Positions 12,301-27,300 of a stretch of 64,000 nt of DNA are shown here, piece by piece. The stretch is from Muricea muricata. Taxonomy: Eukaryota; Cnidaria; Anthozoa; Malacalcyonacea; Plexauridae. The notes beneath the pieces are model-generated. The model saw nothing but the letters and a program-made list of their open reading frames with translations. It made no database searches and had not been told where the DNA came from. The DNA lies in the NCBI GenBank assembly GCA_963855995.1, contig OY979725.1:1426001-1490000 (forward strand), in the 5' to 3' direction. How positions within the stretch are numbered: the stretch's first letter is position 1; every line of letters starts with the position of its first letter. The position numbers were made by a program, and so were the translations under genes.

Positions 12301-15300
12301 TGCATCCTTAATACTTTGATACTTTGCTTGCATGTTCTACATAAAGATAAGAATTACAATTCTTTAACAGCCAGAATAAGGCAAGTAATGCCATGCCCAG
12401 AGGCTAAGAACAAGAGCGACTAGCAATTCTAGATCTCTCCTGCTTCGACTCCATATCCTCCAACTGCTAATTCATTCGTTTGAGCAGAGCTTAACTAGAT
12501 GTTCCATATGGATGATCATGATGATCTGACTCTGGCATATCTCCGCAGTAACACTGGAACAGCCTGGCCTAAACTACGGGCATACATACCTCCGTTTCTA
12601 ATCTCAATGTTTCATGCTTTGTAACAAATTCTTCAATTTCATCCCCATCGTCGCCCATGCCAGCGTTCTGTGCCAGAAAATTTTCGCCAACGTTCTTCGC
12701 CCAAAGATACAGCTGGATAGGCAACAAGACAAGAAAATACGAGTTATACTTCAGTTATCAAGCAAATACGAAATCTAGAAGAACTATGGGAGCCGACAAC
12801 TTCGTAACACTAACATTAACCCGGCTATATATTATAACTTTATGGAGAATATCAACAATGACAAATAAATAAATTATCCAAAATGAAGAGTGCAAAATGG
12901 GACAGGAAAAGCCCATTCAAAGCTCCCCCCTCCGGTAACAACTATCATTAAAGTAAGGCTCGATCTGCGTTTAACATATGTAGGAATACCTCTTTATACT
13001 CTCGATCAACGTCTTCCGAAGATGACGTCACTTGTTCCACGAGGTTTGCATAACTGCTTTTTAATTGGTCGTAAATCTGTGATGCAGCTGAAGGTTCTTT
13101 ATCATCTTGTTCAGACAAGAGTTGTCCTTCTCTTATTTGATACGCGGACACTTTGGAAATTTCATCAAGCATATCGCCGTCTTGTTGATCATTCTTGTTC
13201 TTGATCTGTTCTTCAATTTGCTTCAGTTTTTCAAGAGTCTTTAAATTACAATAACAAATTTTATCACTGATATGACTGTAAAACAATTGGTAAACAAGCA
13301 ATCATCCGTACCAGGCCCCGAAGAATAACTTACAGATATATGCAAAAACTTGTGAATATTTATGAAATGTTCTGGTGAAAGTAAATTGCCAGTGTCATGA
13401 AACATCGCGTTTCTAATTTAATTTGATCTCAATCAAATATCGTTTGAAAATAGACTGTCAAGTTGTATTAAGTGCTTTAAACCTTGTTGGACCTCTAGTC
13501 AAAGTCTTAAAATAATTGAAGAGAAAGAGGTGAGAAATCTTATAAACTAATTAACATCGGAGGTACAAAAAACCCCCTGTTAGAACTACCTCTTTCCCTT
13601 GTTCACAAAACGACAAATGTTTCTTCAGGCTCTCTTTTCGTTCATTCATCCTCTTTTTAAACTGCTTGAATTCCAGCTTGAGTGCCATTACTTTGTCGTG
13701 TAAGGGCTCGCCTTCGGGGTGCCCCACATGAATCAGTTTCTGAGAACTGCGAAGCAACTTGTGAATCATTTCTTCTTTGCCCTGTTTCGAAGAAAGACAA
13801 ACTGTTGGCGGCCTCTGAAGTGTAAATATGACAAGCACATGCAGCAGAGAGATAAATTCATGACAGTTCACACAGTTAGTTTCCTAGTAAGCACCAGGGG
13901 TGGAAAAGATATTTTTCTTTCTGGGACTATGGATATGGAAGCAATAATTTTCTGCAAACTCAAATTATTTACAGAAGAAACAATGATGACTTTCACGAGT
14001 CTTAAACGTACTTCTCAAAGGAACCAGTATTGTGCGAAAAAATCATGGAGAAAACTGGCCTAATTTATGTAATTTCTTCCTTCGATTTCGAAACGTTCTC
14101 CACGGTTATCTCCGAGATAACATCGGAAATACAAGCAAATAGCACTTTTTTCAGGTACACACTGCTGCAGGAACACTAAACTAGCACTAAAAACGTTCCT
14201 TTCAATACGAAACACACCTCAATTTGGGTTTCAAATTCAAATTGCTCTCTCAAGAGTGTTTCAAGCGATTCCACGCTATCCCCGTTCTTTTTCTCTCCGA
14301 GATATTCCTCGCCTTCATTTTTTAACCACGATGATAGCTGCAAAAAACTTCAACGTGTAAGTGTTGACAGGAGCACTTCACTTTTCTTACTTATGCAATT
14401 TTTTATAGTTTTTATAACTCTTGTAAATATAGAATATCTTTTAACACCTTATTTCTTGTAATGCACATGATAATTTAACTTGTTAGCTACTACAATTTTG
14501 TAATTTATAATAATAATAAATAATAAGTGTTATCAACACTTTAATCATCATTTGCTTCTCACATTAAACACCCAAGTTTTGTCCCACGCTTCATCAACTA
14601 TACTACTTGTAGTAAGCGAAGGTGCACTAATTAATTAATATCCTCACTTAAAACGATCAAGAGGGGGCAATTAATAAACATTTCTCGAGTGCATGCGAGG
14701 CAAGATTTAAGATAAGAGCTTCCAGGGCTTTCAGTCAAAGCGGGCGATAAAGGCTTTTGTGGAGAATCAATTTTTATCTCAAGTGCACCGATTCGGCAAA
14801 TGTCTGTTGTATCTCAACGTATGAATTTTTTTATGGAAGAGTGGGGACAGACGGGGTACCTGGCATATACCCAGGAGAACCCGTTTTGTGACCGAGGCCT
14901 CTAACTTTATCGCATCTAAATTCATGTACCTTCTCCGTCTCATCTTGCACCCGACATCTACGAACACATTGCTCCAGTGTTTTCCTCCTTGATTTCCACA
15001 GTTCGTCTAATTTTCTTCTTCGATGGCTCAACGTTTCCAAAGTCCTCTCAATACTAAAGCAAGCGGCTTTCGTTGCATGTCTGTTGTTGATGTCGGCATG
15101 AGAGCTGGCCTCTCTTAGACGATCGAGCAGCAGTTGTCCTTTGGACAGCGTCTGCATGGACAGCTCCAGCAGACTGCGTCGTAGCTCTTGGTGTTCTTGC
15201 ATGAGAGATTTCGACATAGTGACATCCCCAGCGAGCAAAGTTTGTCCAAGTTGTTCTTCAACCTGGCTGATTCTTTGGGAAAACTACACAAAGGAGAAGA

Positions 15301-18300
15301 ATCTGTACAGACGTGGGAACAGTTTAAAACTGACGAAACTAACCAGCATACAGTCAAAGGAAAAGACTGAAAACACGGGCTAAATAAAAGTGCAAGTGAT
15401 ATGCGTGATACCTTGAACCTTGAGAACCCGGTGACTGACAAAAATATATTCCTAGAGTCTGGAATTTGTTTTGACATATATACTGCATGTACTTTGTATC
15501 TATGCACCTATTGACTTCTCGAACTTTTCAAGGGATAAAGCAGGCGAAAATTTGTCATTGAATATTTTGGTAAAACTTTTGAAACAAACACGAAGCGGTG
15601 ATATTTCTGCAATGAAAAAGAACGGAAACACTCAGTGTTGGTTTTTGACTTGTTCTACCCAGAAGCTGATAGTTGATCGTTTCAAAAGTTCATAGTTACA
15701 TAGACATTGCCGTTCGTGCTCCAAAGTAACACGTATCACGGATATAGCATCATTATCATCAGTTCTACGGCCTGTGTTTCCAGTCGTCTTTTTCTTTGGT
15801 TTTCGATGGTTGAAGCATGCAGAGTTAGTTAACTAAGTCACGATCTCACCTCCTCTGCACTGCGATGAAACGCAACTGAAGTGTCGAGCAAGATTCGTCG
15901 TGTTTCCAGTTGACTGTTCAAGTCTTTCCAGGACTCGTCCAAGGAGTCAGACATGGCAACATTGGAGAAGTCGCCTCCACTGCCACCGCTGTTTGACAAC
16001 GAACGAAACAGAGCTAAAGCTTCTTGTACTTGTTCACTTTTTTTCTGAAACACAATGAAGAGTATTCGCTGTAAGTTTCCGATGAAGGTACGTAGAGATC
16101 AACTTCCTTTTTGAGGTAATTGGATATTACTGTAATTAATATCCATTACCATTGTTGTACCATAAATGTACCATTAAAACGAATTCTACTCAACATTTTG
16201 AAGAAGATTGCAAAACTAAGAAACACTATTAGAAACTATGTTTTACCATTCCTGTATAAATTCCTTGTGGATAAAAACCGGAGAGCGTTGGGACAGGGGC
16301 AGGGGCAGGGGGACTCGGTGTGGAATTCCTCACTCTTCATTTGATTGGATGTGAATTAGAAGATGAGTTGATCATGTTGAGAGCGTTTGTACAATCAACT
16401 AATCATATGCATAACTGATTCACAAGTTCACATCCTTCAGAGGAGGATGATGAAGAAGGTGAAGGTGAAGATGTTTGTTAACCGTACCACCAGTTTAAGC
16501 AGTTAACTTGTCATATTTCCTGTGATTATGTACCATGCAACTTTCTAACTTGTTCGGGTAAATGTCCGGTTTTAAAAAATTATTTTTAAAACTCCATATC
16601 CAACATTCAAAGATTACAATGCTCATTTTTTAATTAATTTATTAGGCAACGGATATACATCCAGTCGGAACATATGGTTGAAACTAATTAAAATTTATAG
16701 CACATATCCACCTGATCCGGTTACAAAAGACATTATGATAATATTAGAATATAAAGATTTTTCAATGACATGCAAAACAAACAAGTCAAAATACATCAGC
16801 AAAATAAGTCTTCAAAAGCTAGAAAGTCCACTCGAACTCCAAGTGTTCAGTCAGCTGTTATAATAAGGACAGCGCTAGTCGCACAAGCTGGTAATATACC
16901 AGATTAGTTGCGTATTTCAACACATTTTTCGGCAAGATGACTGGCTAAAAAATGCACAAAGCTCATCGCCATCGAGTGCCATGTTATTAGAAATTAATTT
17001 GTTTGGCTCGGGTTTATAATTAAACAAAATTGACGCCATAACACGCATACCAATTACACATTTTTGAAAATGATTTACACAAATCGAGCTCGCAAAACTC
17101 GAAAGCAGTTGAAAAACACTTGATTTCCACCTAGCAGTATGTGTTTTTTTATGAAAGACACTAATTGTCCTGTTCCAAGCAATGGCCAGAGTACAAAAAC
17201 GATCCGAAGAGATATACCTCAATGACATGTGCAAATTGAAAATTAACAGCTATTTCAGACACTATTGATTGAATATTCCCTACTGTGACACTATTTGACA
17301 AACAGGTCAACTTCTAAAATCTGCTCGTGAATAAAGACACAAAACAGGAGCTTACCACGTCAACGTTACTTGTTAGGAGGAGAGAAAATTACGAAAACAT
17401 TATAAGTGTGTTCGCATTAAGTAAGGAAGACTAAAACAATGATCTCAGGGACACAGATTATGAAGGAAATAACGTTAATAAGACGACGCTTGGGCAGAAA
17501 GGCGACCTATTGACCTCTTTTGCGTTTTAAAGACTATACCCTATCTGTCAAACAAGGAACATGTGCTGGAGAAAACTAAGCTACCTTAATTCGTTTACAC
17601 AACAACATCGGTAAACCTCCTCTACTGAGCCCAATCTGACACTAAACTGTTTTTACTTTCAAGAAATCGTTAAGCAACATAAATTATTCTTAAAAGAGGA
17701 TAAAATAACACGCCAAATTGACTTAGGGTGTCTCCTGCTGCGCGAACAACAATGCACATAAAAGGCAAAAATACAAACGAAATTTTGTTGTTGAAAGGAA
17801 GCTGGGAGATGAATGCATTTTAATCCCGAAAGTGTTCGCGCTATCTTCTAGGGGGTTTGCTTACAAATGGCAAATGAGCACGACTGGAAATCACTGTATA
17901 TGAACAGGCAGAAAACTGGAAAGCACTACGTCCGGGGACCATTTGAAATACCAAAACTGTCCCGCAGACGTGTGTATAAGGCGGGCTAAACTGTCTGACC
18001 TTCTAGTCAAGTTATATAAAATCAATGTTTACTTCGTTCATTGAAGACAAACACTAACAAAAAACATGCAAACAATTACCATTAACTGTGCAGTTAACTA
18101 GCCGTAATGACAGAAACCAAAGCGTAACTGCCTCGTGGAAGGATTTATGAGGCTTTACATATACAAATATATATATTTTTACAGAACATACATTATCACA
18201 GTGTAAACCAGTTTTGGGAAGTAGCACAAGGATTTCGAGAACTCAGAATGTAATTTATACTTATGTACACAAGTTTGACTGCCACCTAATGATTTTACTA

Positions 18301-21300
18301 AAATGAAATGCCAGACGGTGCTATTTGGGTTCACGAATTCACTTTCCATACCACACGGTGTTGTTATGATTTCAAAATAATAATAACTTCCACCCGTTAA
18401 TATATTCTCTGTTAGGTAAAACTGTGATTTCATCTCTAGTTGGACTGGGGCAGTTTGGTAATCGACGTAGATCTCTATGTTTCAAATTGTCAAACACGTT
18501 TTCATTCGACATTTACCGTAATAATAATGATGTCTATAAATATTCTCAAATTATTCAGTAAAATTAGGTATATTGTTGAAGTTACAATCCTGCGTTTTCG
18601 TGTGTCGTGCGAAAACAAGTCTGGGAAATGATTGCCATCGTTTGCAAGCCAGGGACAAAGACACAAACCGAAGATAGACATTGTACACTTAAGGCCTCTT
18701 ATACAAACTAAACGACGCGGAAAATCTGCTCAGCAATACGCACTCACCAATTAAATGTATCAGAATCCAAACATCAGCTTCACTGGTAATTATTCTCAAG
18801 AGTTCTGTGCGATGGATACTGTTGTCAAAATGTCGGCCCAACAACCAACGGAGCTATGGAACGAAACCCAACGCTCGTCCGTTTCTCGTCAATACAAGCC
18901 CATTTCGAAGTGCTTAGCATACCAACCCTGACATGAATTGACCCGGAACGCCACCCTTGCGTGTAATTAAAGCTATTAACGGCAAGAGTGAAAACGCATT
19001 GGAAGAGAAAGCAAGTCTATTTAGGATGATCGTACGGCAAACCGAGCCGCGAATTTGTTTGATACTGGAAAAAAAGTGGTAACATGTGTTAGGAATGGTT
19101 CACAGTTTGTGACTAAATGCAACACGGTAGTCCTGTGGCCATCACATCAGCATTCCACACAGCACTCACGAATGAAGATTACGTCAACACCTCGACATCA
19201 ACACCCTATGCTTGCTGGTAATAATTGCTAAACTTGGATCTTTGTGCCAAGACATTTTTTAAACTGCATTCATTCATTCCATGCAGATCACTTTCTAGCA
19301 GAACAGCACGGAAGAGAAGATTGCTAAAGTCTTCTTGCTAAAATTTTCTAAAATTTTCAACAGTCGGTGCCAAGCGAAGTTGACGCTCTGTTCGAAGTTT
19401 TGAAGTCCAGGCATAATATGCAGCCGGGATTTCATTAGAGAGTAAATCCTACTCAATGAATGTGTTAATTTGTCTGTTGCACCAAGAATAGACGCATATT
19501 AAAGGCAGATTTTTGTCAGCGCAAAGGTTATCAATTCGTGAAATATTCTAAGAAACACCGCTTCGTCCTCGCGCACTTCCAAGCGAGATATATCAATCAG
19601 TGACAAATGCAATAAAAAATTTGCGCCGAAATATTCAGAGCACGAAAAGTGCTGCATTTTTTTAAGGCAATCTCAGTTGTTTGATCCTTATCTCGCAAAG
19701 TGAATGCTCCCCTTGCTCGCGGCCTTTACAAACGGTGCAAACTTCATTCATCATGGATTCCACCAATAACTGTTCTCTTCAAGCATCGTTTTGCCTCCCC
19801 CCCATCTTTAACTCACTATTTACTATAGTCACATGCGATTGTTACATGAGTACAGTAGGTTACTTACCATCACAGCTCTTTCAACCATGGAACATTGATA
19901 GGAAAGTGTTTGAGCCTCATCCCAGCTATCGCCAATACTAAACAAACTCAATCCCACTTCACAATTGATGTCTTTTACCCACTGGACAATCTCCGACGTG
20001 CTGTGTTCGGCTAGAGCTCCACCGTCGGCCAACTTTTGCAACTTGTTCAATCGTTCACTCCACATGTCTTCCCATTCCACTTTCCTTTCCTTCACTTCAG
20101 CCAAACATTCGGCCACCGGTGCACAAGTGGAAGCATCATCAGAGCCTGCAGTGGTGTCATCGTCACCAGACAGCGGCAACACGAGCCATTTCAAAAAGTT
20201 TTCACCAAAAGTGACGGTGTCTTGGCAATCTTTGATCACGCGTTCCCGAATGTCTGAGTGTATTATCATTTCGGTTTTGATTTGCTCCTTTGAGAGATGG
20301 GAAAGTGTCCCCTCCTGGACGTACGCCATTGCCAGCTCGTCGACATAACGCAAGAACTAAAAACAGATGACGAATTCAAAAGTTATTGGTTAGTCTTACC
20401 AAGCAGTTTTACCAAAGTGATCCCTATACATCTTCGGCCCATTCCTTCAAAGGTCGATTAGGTTAATCCTGGACCCTTGGGGCCAGCGGCCGGTTGTATC
20501 AAAGGCGTTTAGCTTAAACGGTGGATAAGTCAAAAATATAAAACAACATTGCATGATGTATAAACAAACCAGCTTCCGGCCCCAGTTGTATAAAAGGCGT
20601 TTAGATTAAACGGTGGATAAGTCGAAAATATCAAGCAAGCCATGAACTATTGACTGAAAGCAAATTAAACTTTTCGGTCGTAACATAACAACTACGCATA
20701 GAACTACATATATAGTTTATAAAATTTAAGTTCAATTATTTACAAGACGAATTTAGAATATTCAATTTTTTCTTATCCATTGTTTAAGCTAAACGCCTTC
20801 TATACAACTGACCCTTGGTCGTTACTTTAAATTGCAAAGGAAATTTCCCAGATGCACGTTTAGAAGCCGGAGAATATTACTTCAGAAATCCTGCCAGGAT
20901 CAATAATAGTTGGTATGTTTTGATACAAAGGACGTGTGAAAATACAGAAACTGGGTAATAGCTAAACGACTACATTTTTTAACTTTCGCCCAGCTATAAA
21001 CGACTGGGCCGTGGAATAAAAACTACGGTAATGCCAGAAATTACAGGCATAATGAGGTCAAGAATCTAGGAAGGTCCACTTTTAGAATCGACAGGATGAG
21101 AAATGCTACCTTCTCAGAATTTTTATAGAACTCCACAGCCGCCTCAAGCTTTTTGCCACGTTCAAGTATGGTATCTGCTACCCGCTCCCAGACCTTCGCC
21201 AACATCTCTTCTCGCTCGTGAACTGGCGTTAGCGCAAAACGGCAAGAACGACGAAGCACCAACGCTGCCTGCACCACTTGCTCTCCGTAGTCGTATGTTC

Positions 21301-24300
21301 CCTGCGAAAAAAAAATTTATTTCTTGCCCGTTTATATGAAAGAAATTACGTTATAAAATAACATGTGTATAACGCGTGCTCTGATTGGCCGGAAGCCGTG
21401 TTTGGATCAGGCCATCCAAACACAGAAATCAAAACTACTTTGTTGGACGAAAACATGGCCGAATGTTGTTATTTTATAAAACAATTACTTTATGGTTTTT
21501 GTGTTTAGATGGCCTAATCCAAACATTTGGGAAGGTTGCTCGAGTTAAGAAAAGCGCGAAAAATCACTCGCCCTCGGCTCGTGTTTCGCGCGCTTTTCAT
21601 AACTCTCGCAACTTTCCCGCGTGTTTGAATCAGACCATCCAAACACGGAAACCATAAAGTAATTGTATATTAACTCACAGAAATACTAGATACTATACAT
21701 AATTGCACCATTATCACACCAGCTAACATTTTCGTAAATCGAAGCAAAAAAAATGTCAATATGTAATTTTAAGTTCAATGTGAAATTTTTATATGTCTAC
21801 CTAAAGTATCGAGAAACACGTCATTTTCAAACCTTGGCTGTGCTTTGAAATTTCTCATGATCTGTTTTCATCCTGCCAGACTCTTCATACGTTCTTCCAA
21901 CGTTCATATTTGACGTAATCATAACGTTACATAGTTCCTTTAACCAAGTAATTGCCTGTGATATAAAACAGATAAATTGTTTTACAAAAATAGACATTAA
22001 ATGAACCACATTTGTGCTCAAGTAAAAGAAGGTCTAGTCATCTGGCCACTGACCAGAAATACTGTTCCAATATGTACATTACACGAGAGTTACACGCTCG
22101 AAGAAGAGTCAGGGAAGAGGCAATGGACACTCGAAATTTCCGAGTTTTCTATGTGTGTCCCGGCTCACTTCTACTGGCGACGGTCTTCCCTTAGAGTCTT
22201 CGAGCCTCCAAGTAGCAGGCCTCGAGCATCTCTATAACTCTACAAGGGTCGCTAAGTCTCGAAAGGTCTTCAAACTGACCCTCGGAGAGTCTGAGGATCT
22301 GAAGGCTCTCCTGGCCTTTTTTCTCCGATGCGTGCTAATCGTAATCACAAGTGACTTTTCCTTCACAAGTATCAATCTTTCAAACCCAAGGCCTTACCTG
22401 ATCCGTGTCTCTCTCGCATGATCTCAGTTGTAAAATCTGCTGTAGCTTTAACTTCCTCACGTCACAAAGCTCATCATTTCTTTTCCTCCTTTCGACTAGA
22501 TCGTCGATGGCATTTCTAATATGACCAGCAATTGTCCCACATTCGTAGTCCACCTCCTTGCCATAGACATCGGTCAGTGGAGTCTTGAGTGATTCCAAGA
22601 TAGCGTGGCCTTCGTGAAGTGTTGCCTGCGTTGCGTCGGCGATACCTGATTCGATGAACACAAGTTTAAATTCATGGAAACACCTCGTATTAGTCCAAAG
22701 CTCACAATCCGTGAGCTAGACAAAAGATTAGGTGTTTCCACAGAAGTATACTTTAGTTTACCATGCAAAACTACTCCTAGAAGGAACCTAAACTGTGTAA
22801 TGTTGAAAATCTACAGAAAATTAGACACACAGCACATTTTGGCGATTAGATAGCAGCTACAGCGCTGTCTTACGTGCCCGCACAAACCTTTTGTATGTAT
22901 GTTAATATTTTCAAGCATATTCAATGTTTCTTCTTCTTCAAGTTTATCATCGACATCAGAACATAATACACTTAGTAAATCATCCAAGTGACGTGAGGCC
23001 TAAAAGAATCAACAACACACAAATTTCTGGTGAAAAAATATTTTAAACGCTGTGGTCCAGTGCAAAGTTTACGGCGACTTGGTTTGTGTCTCAACTACCT
23101 GAAAAAGATTCTTAAACGAGGTGGTCCAGTGTAGGTAGCATTCTACAATAAGCGGTCGTGGTTTGTGTCTGAACTACTTGAAAAAAGATATCTTAAACGT
23201 GATGGTCCAGTGTAGGTAGTATTCTACAATAAGCTGTCGTGGTTTGTATCTGAACTATCTGAGAAAAATATCTTAAATGTGGTGGTCCAGTGTAGGTAGT
23301 ATTCTACGATGCTTTCCAGAACAATAACAATAAAAAAAGTCCTTAAAAACCTACCACTTGTGCCGAATGATGAAAGTTGATCGAAGAAGTTAACAGAAAC
23401 TGCCGTCTTTCCATTCTGAAAGCAAAATTTCGGCAATACTGGTCCATGGTTGTCTTTTGTTCCTGGATGTCGACAGACTTTGGATGCTGAGACTGTAGAA
23501 GGTCTTTGGCCTTCGCACGAGCTGTCGCAAACGAACTGATCACGTTCTTGGTTTGAGATTCAAATTCTTCATGCTTTTTCATGAGAGCTTCGGCACTTGT
23601 CAAGGAATTACCAAGGTTGATGTTTTTCAGAAGATACGCCTCTCCTGGACCGCACAGCCATTCTATGACCTTTAAAAGTTGAAACTCATAAGTTGAAAAC
23701 ATAAGTAAAGACGACTTATAGCAAGGCTGTTTCGACAACTTATCAGGGGTGGTGGGTGTGGCGTGGTCCTTCTAGCATTTGATGCTAGTTTGTTGCCAAT
23801 AATAATGACATGTTGTTACAAGCATATCTTAACAACACATAGTTCCAAGAACTTCAAGATATCTTGTAATTCAAAAACTTGTTAATAAGAGTTAAACGAT
23901 AGTGCTACTGTAACAACTTGTCGACAAAGTCGCCACTAGAAGCTCATTTCGAACACACCTTGCTGGCAAGTTTCGAGATTTTATACACAGTTTCCTTAAT
24001 TGAACAAAGCAATTAGGGTCTTAGCCATGACCTATAATTTCGGAGTAAGATTTTACCCAACGACTGAAGTCGGTAAACCATTGCTAACATCAGCGGTTGG
24101 TTTTCAAGAACTCCTATTTCTGCCTTTAACAACCCTACAGTAATGAGTAATGATCTTCACGGGTCCTTAAAGAAGGACAGTTTAGAAAGGTCTATCGTTA
24201 CTCTTACCAGTTTCGAATCGCGCATAAAGTCCGCCATACTTTCATCGATGAGTCGTGTCTCGTTCATTCTCTTCCATAGTTCTAGAATTTCGCGATATTT

Positions 24301-27300
24301 ATCCTCCAATCTTTCCAACCTTTCATCCAACAAGCAGACGTCTTGTAATTCTTCAGAACTGCCAGCTCGGATCTCTTCAAGCAATTGACTGCCTTTCTGT
24401 AACATGTCCGCCGCACTGGTTGTTTTAGACTCAAAATCTAATTTTCGTTGCTCGAGCTCTTCGAGGTCATCAGGTGTATCCTCGTCGCTCTCTATCTGCT
24501 GCCTTAGTTCATTCAACGTTTCCTCGATGCTTGGAATTGATTCAAGCAATTTGTCTATTTCCTGAAAGAATTGGAACAGTTCATGTTTAGTGTAGACGTT
24601 AGGATGATGGTAATGATTGTAGTGGTGTGATTAATGGCAGTATTGATTGATGGTAAGGTTGAGGGTGTTATGGATCGTAATGGTGATGAAAATTGTGATG
24701 ATAACGGTGATGATTGTGGTGATGATTGTGTGACTGATGGTTGTGATGGATAGTCATGGATAATGATGAGTCGTGCTCGTTGTAATGGTGACTACAGTTA
24801 GGATGGTGAAGTTACTAATAATCATGATCATGCTGATGGTGTGATTGATGCTAAGATCGATGTTGTCGTCCATTTTGTTGTCCATGATGATACTAGCAGT
24901 AGTTGTGATAAAGTTGGTTATGATATTAAGTTTACACTAAACGGAGTAATTATAGAATACCTAGCCAGTTTATAAACGCTTTGTAGATCACTACTTGGCT
25001 ACGTGCTTCCATTGCTACGTGGCTAAGTGTCTACATTGTTACGTACCGACGTGGCCACAAGGCTACGTGGCTACATTGCTACCCAGTAACCCTTATCCCT
25101 ACCCTAAACCTTACCCTAACTCTAACCCTTACCTTTACCCTCATTAACCTTAATTTTTCCGCCTAAACGTACTACAACTCATGTTCTGATCCAAAATTGT
25201 CAACCTTGGACAAATGCGGGCCTTTTTAATTTTATAATGTAGCCAGGTACCCAATCAGTCATACATCTATAGGTGGCCAGGTTTCTATAGTTGTACCCAC
25301 TAAATCTGCCTAGTAATTATGTTTAGGCTTACAATTCTTCTATCAATCCATGGCTGAGGTTTAAAGTTGTATGTTCCTCCAAAGTTTTCAGGAAGTTGAT
25401 CTCTGTCCACATACTGTTCAAGTTTCATCAGCGATGACAGGAGGATCGTCTGTAGGTAGATTGATGGAATAAAAACAGGTTTATAATCGCATCAAACATG
25501 CCTAACGCGTACAGTTTCACAAATTCTCTAAGAACTCTTCTAATTCTTGTATTTCACTTACATCAAATGGATATGCTGTGAGATCATGCTTGCTGAATCG
25601 ACCACTCTTTCGTCTTTCCCAGAATGCATCAGGTCTCAGAATTAGAACAGCAGCAACATGATAAGACAGTGTTTCCTGTAAAGGAAGTTGATACATGAGT
25701 GTTAGAATGCATAATCACTGACTTTGGTGACTGGTAGTACTAGCATAAGTGGATATGAGGATCATGATGATGATGATAATAATGATGGTAGCTAGTTCCT
25801 GATGATGGTAAGGGTTGGTATCAGGGTTGGTTAATGGTGGTGGGTAGTAATGTTAAGCATAGAAGTTGAGTCATACTGGTGATGATGTCTCTGAAGATAC
25901 CGGTAGTGGTAGTCTGGTAGAGGTGACAAGGGTGATACCATTACTGAAGATTTAGCAGGTGATGTAGGTTATGGGATTGATGTTGTTGGTGGTGGTGCTG
26001 GTTCATAAGATCATGCACACTTGGTGATGTAGTGGTGGTGCAGAAGGTGACAGTGGTGATAGGATGTTCAAGATTAGAAGTGTCACAGTGGTGATAGTGA
26101 TGGTGTTGGTGACAGGCTTGATAGTGATGATAATGAAGACTGAAGCAGTCACATTGGTGGTGGTAATGATGGTTGTGCATAAGGTGATGGTCAAAATGGG
26201 ATTATTAATGGTTGTGATGTTGAAGATTCGAGGGGTCCCATTGTTGGTCATGAGTGTGGTGGTGGAGGTAATGCTGGTGATATTGGTTGATTTTCATGGT
26301 TACGATGAAGGTTGAAGCAGTCACATTGGTGGTGGTAGTGATGGTCAGATAGGAATCTGTACTAATAGCAATGATTCAAACACTTTAAACAACAGTAAAA
26401 CAAACCTACTTTAATAACTTGTAAAATAGATTTGAAATTAGTCCACTTTTCACCCCTTGCATCGACAATGATGGTGAAGCCTTTTTTCTGAACATCCTCA
26501 CTATATTTAAGAAATCACAGAACAGTAAAAACTTGAATGAATGCACACAACCTGTCTTTCCAACTCCCTAATACTCTGACATGCCAACTGCACTAGCTAT
26601 TCTAACCATTGGTCAGCCTACATGATCACTTCTTTTTGCATCATACACTTCTTTGTGGAAATGTTTGAGACATCAGGATAATATCAATTTAAAACAATAT
26701 ATCCCACCAGTAAAAAAATAGCACGTTTCTTTCTACTTACACAAATATCTACTTATTAAGCCAGAAATCATTAATCATAGATTAATTACACTACAATTAT
26801 ATGCCTTTATCTATTGTTTTATAAACTCAATATCTCTTTATATTCAAAGCTTTATTCTTTTACTGTAAAAACGTATGTTTCTTCAATAAGCAAAACGTCA
26901 ACTTAATAAAACCCATATTAATTTTGGAACAGCTGAGATTTAAAATTATGAACCATAATATCACATACGTACTTAACAAAATACCAGATTTTACACAAAA
27001 CCAAATGAGCAATTAAGACCTACTTTGCACAGAAAACGTCTATAAAGTAAGGTCAGTTACTGTACCTAAAAAGCTGTGTTATAAAACTCAAGGCAGCCGA
27101 CAATTCGGTAGATTCTCCTTTATACTGCGGAATGAGTATAATTTGTCGTCCATTTTTGTCAAGCGTCCCTACAATTCAAAATAGTGAAAGGAAGTTTAAT
27201 ATTGATATCGCAACAAGGATATCAACAAACCAAACACGTATTCATTCATCGCTTTAAAAATGAGAATTTCAAAAATGTTCATTCGTACACTCACCCAACA

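Larger units (their letters stand above)
8632..24561 (-). other. Spectrin-repeat region, about 14-15 repeats over 22 exons
   Basis: Twenty-two exons encode about 1,596 residues of charged, helical sequence. Recurrent repeat-start tryptophans occur in [62 protein letters not shown] and [12 protein letters not shown]. They alternate with helix ends such as [22 protein letters not shown] and [11 protein letters not shown], the same pattern seen in kalirin/TRIO. At 105-110 residues per unit the region holds about 14-15 repeats, more than the nine usual in vertebrate relatives. Nearly all introns here are phase 0. The repeats act as a flexible spacer and partner-binding rod. The exact count needs a profile search. 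Confidence 0.8.

Noticed and set aside
25941-26315. His-rich and Val/Met-rich open frames
   Set aside because: Arise from degenerate GATGGTGGT repeats inside an intron.
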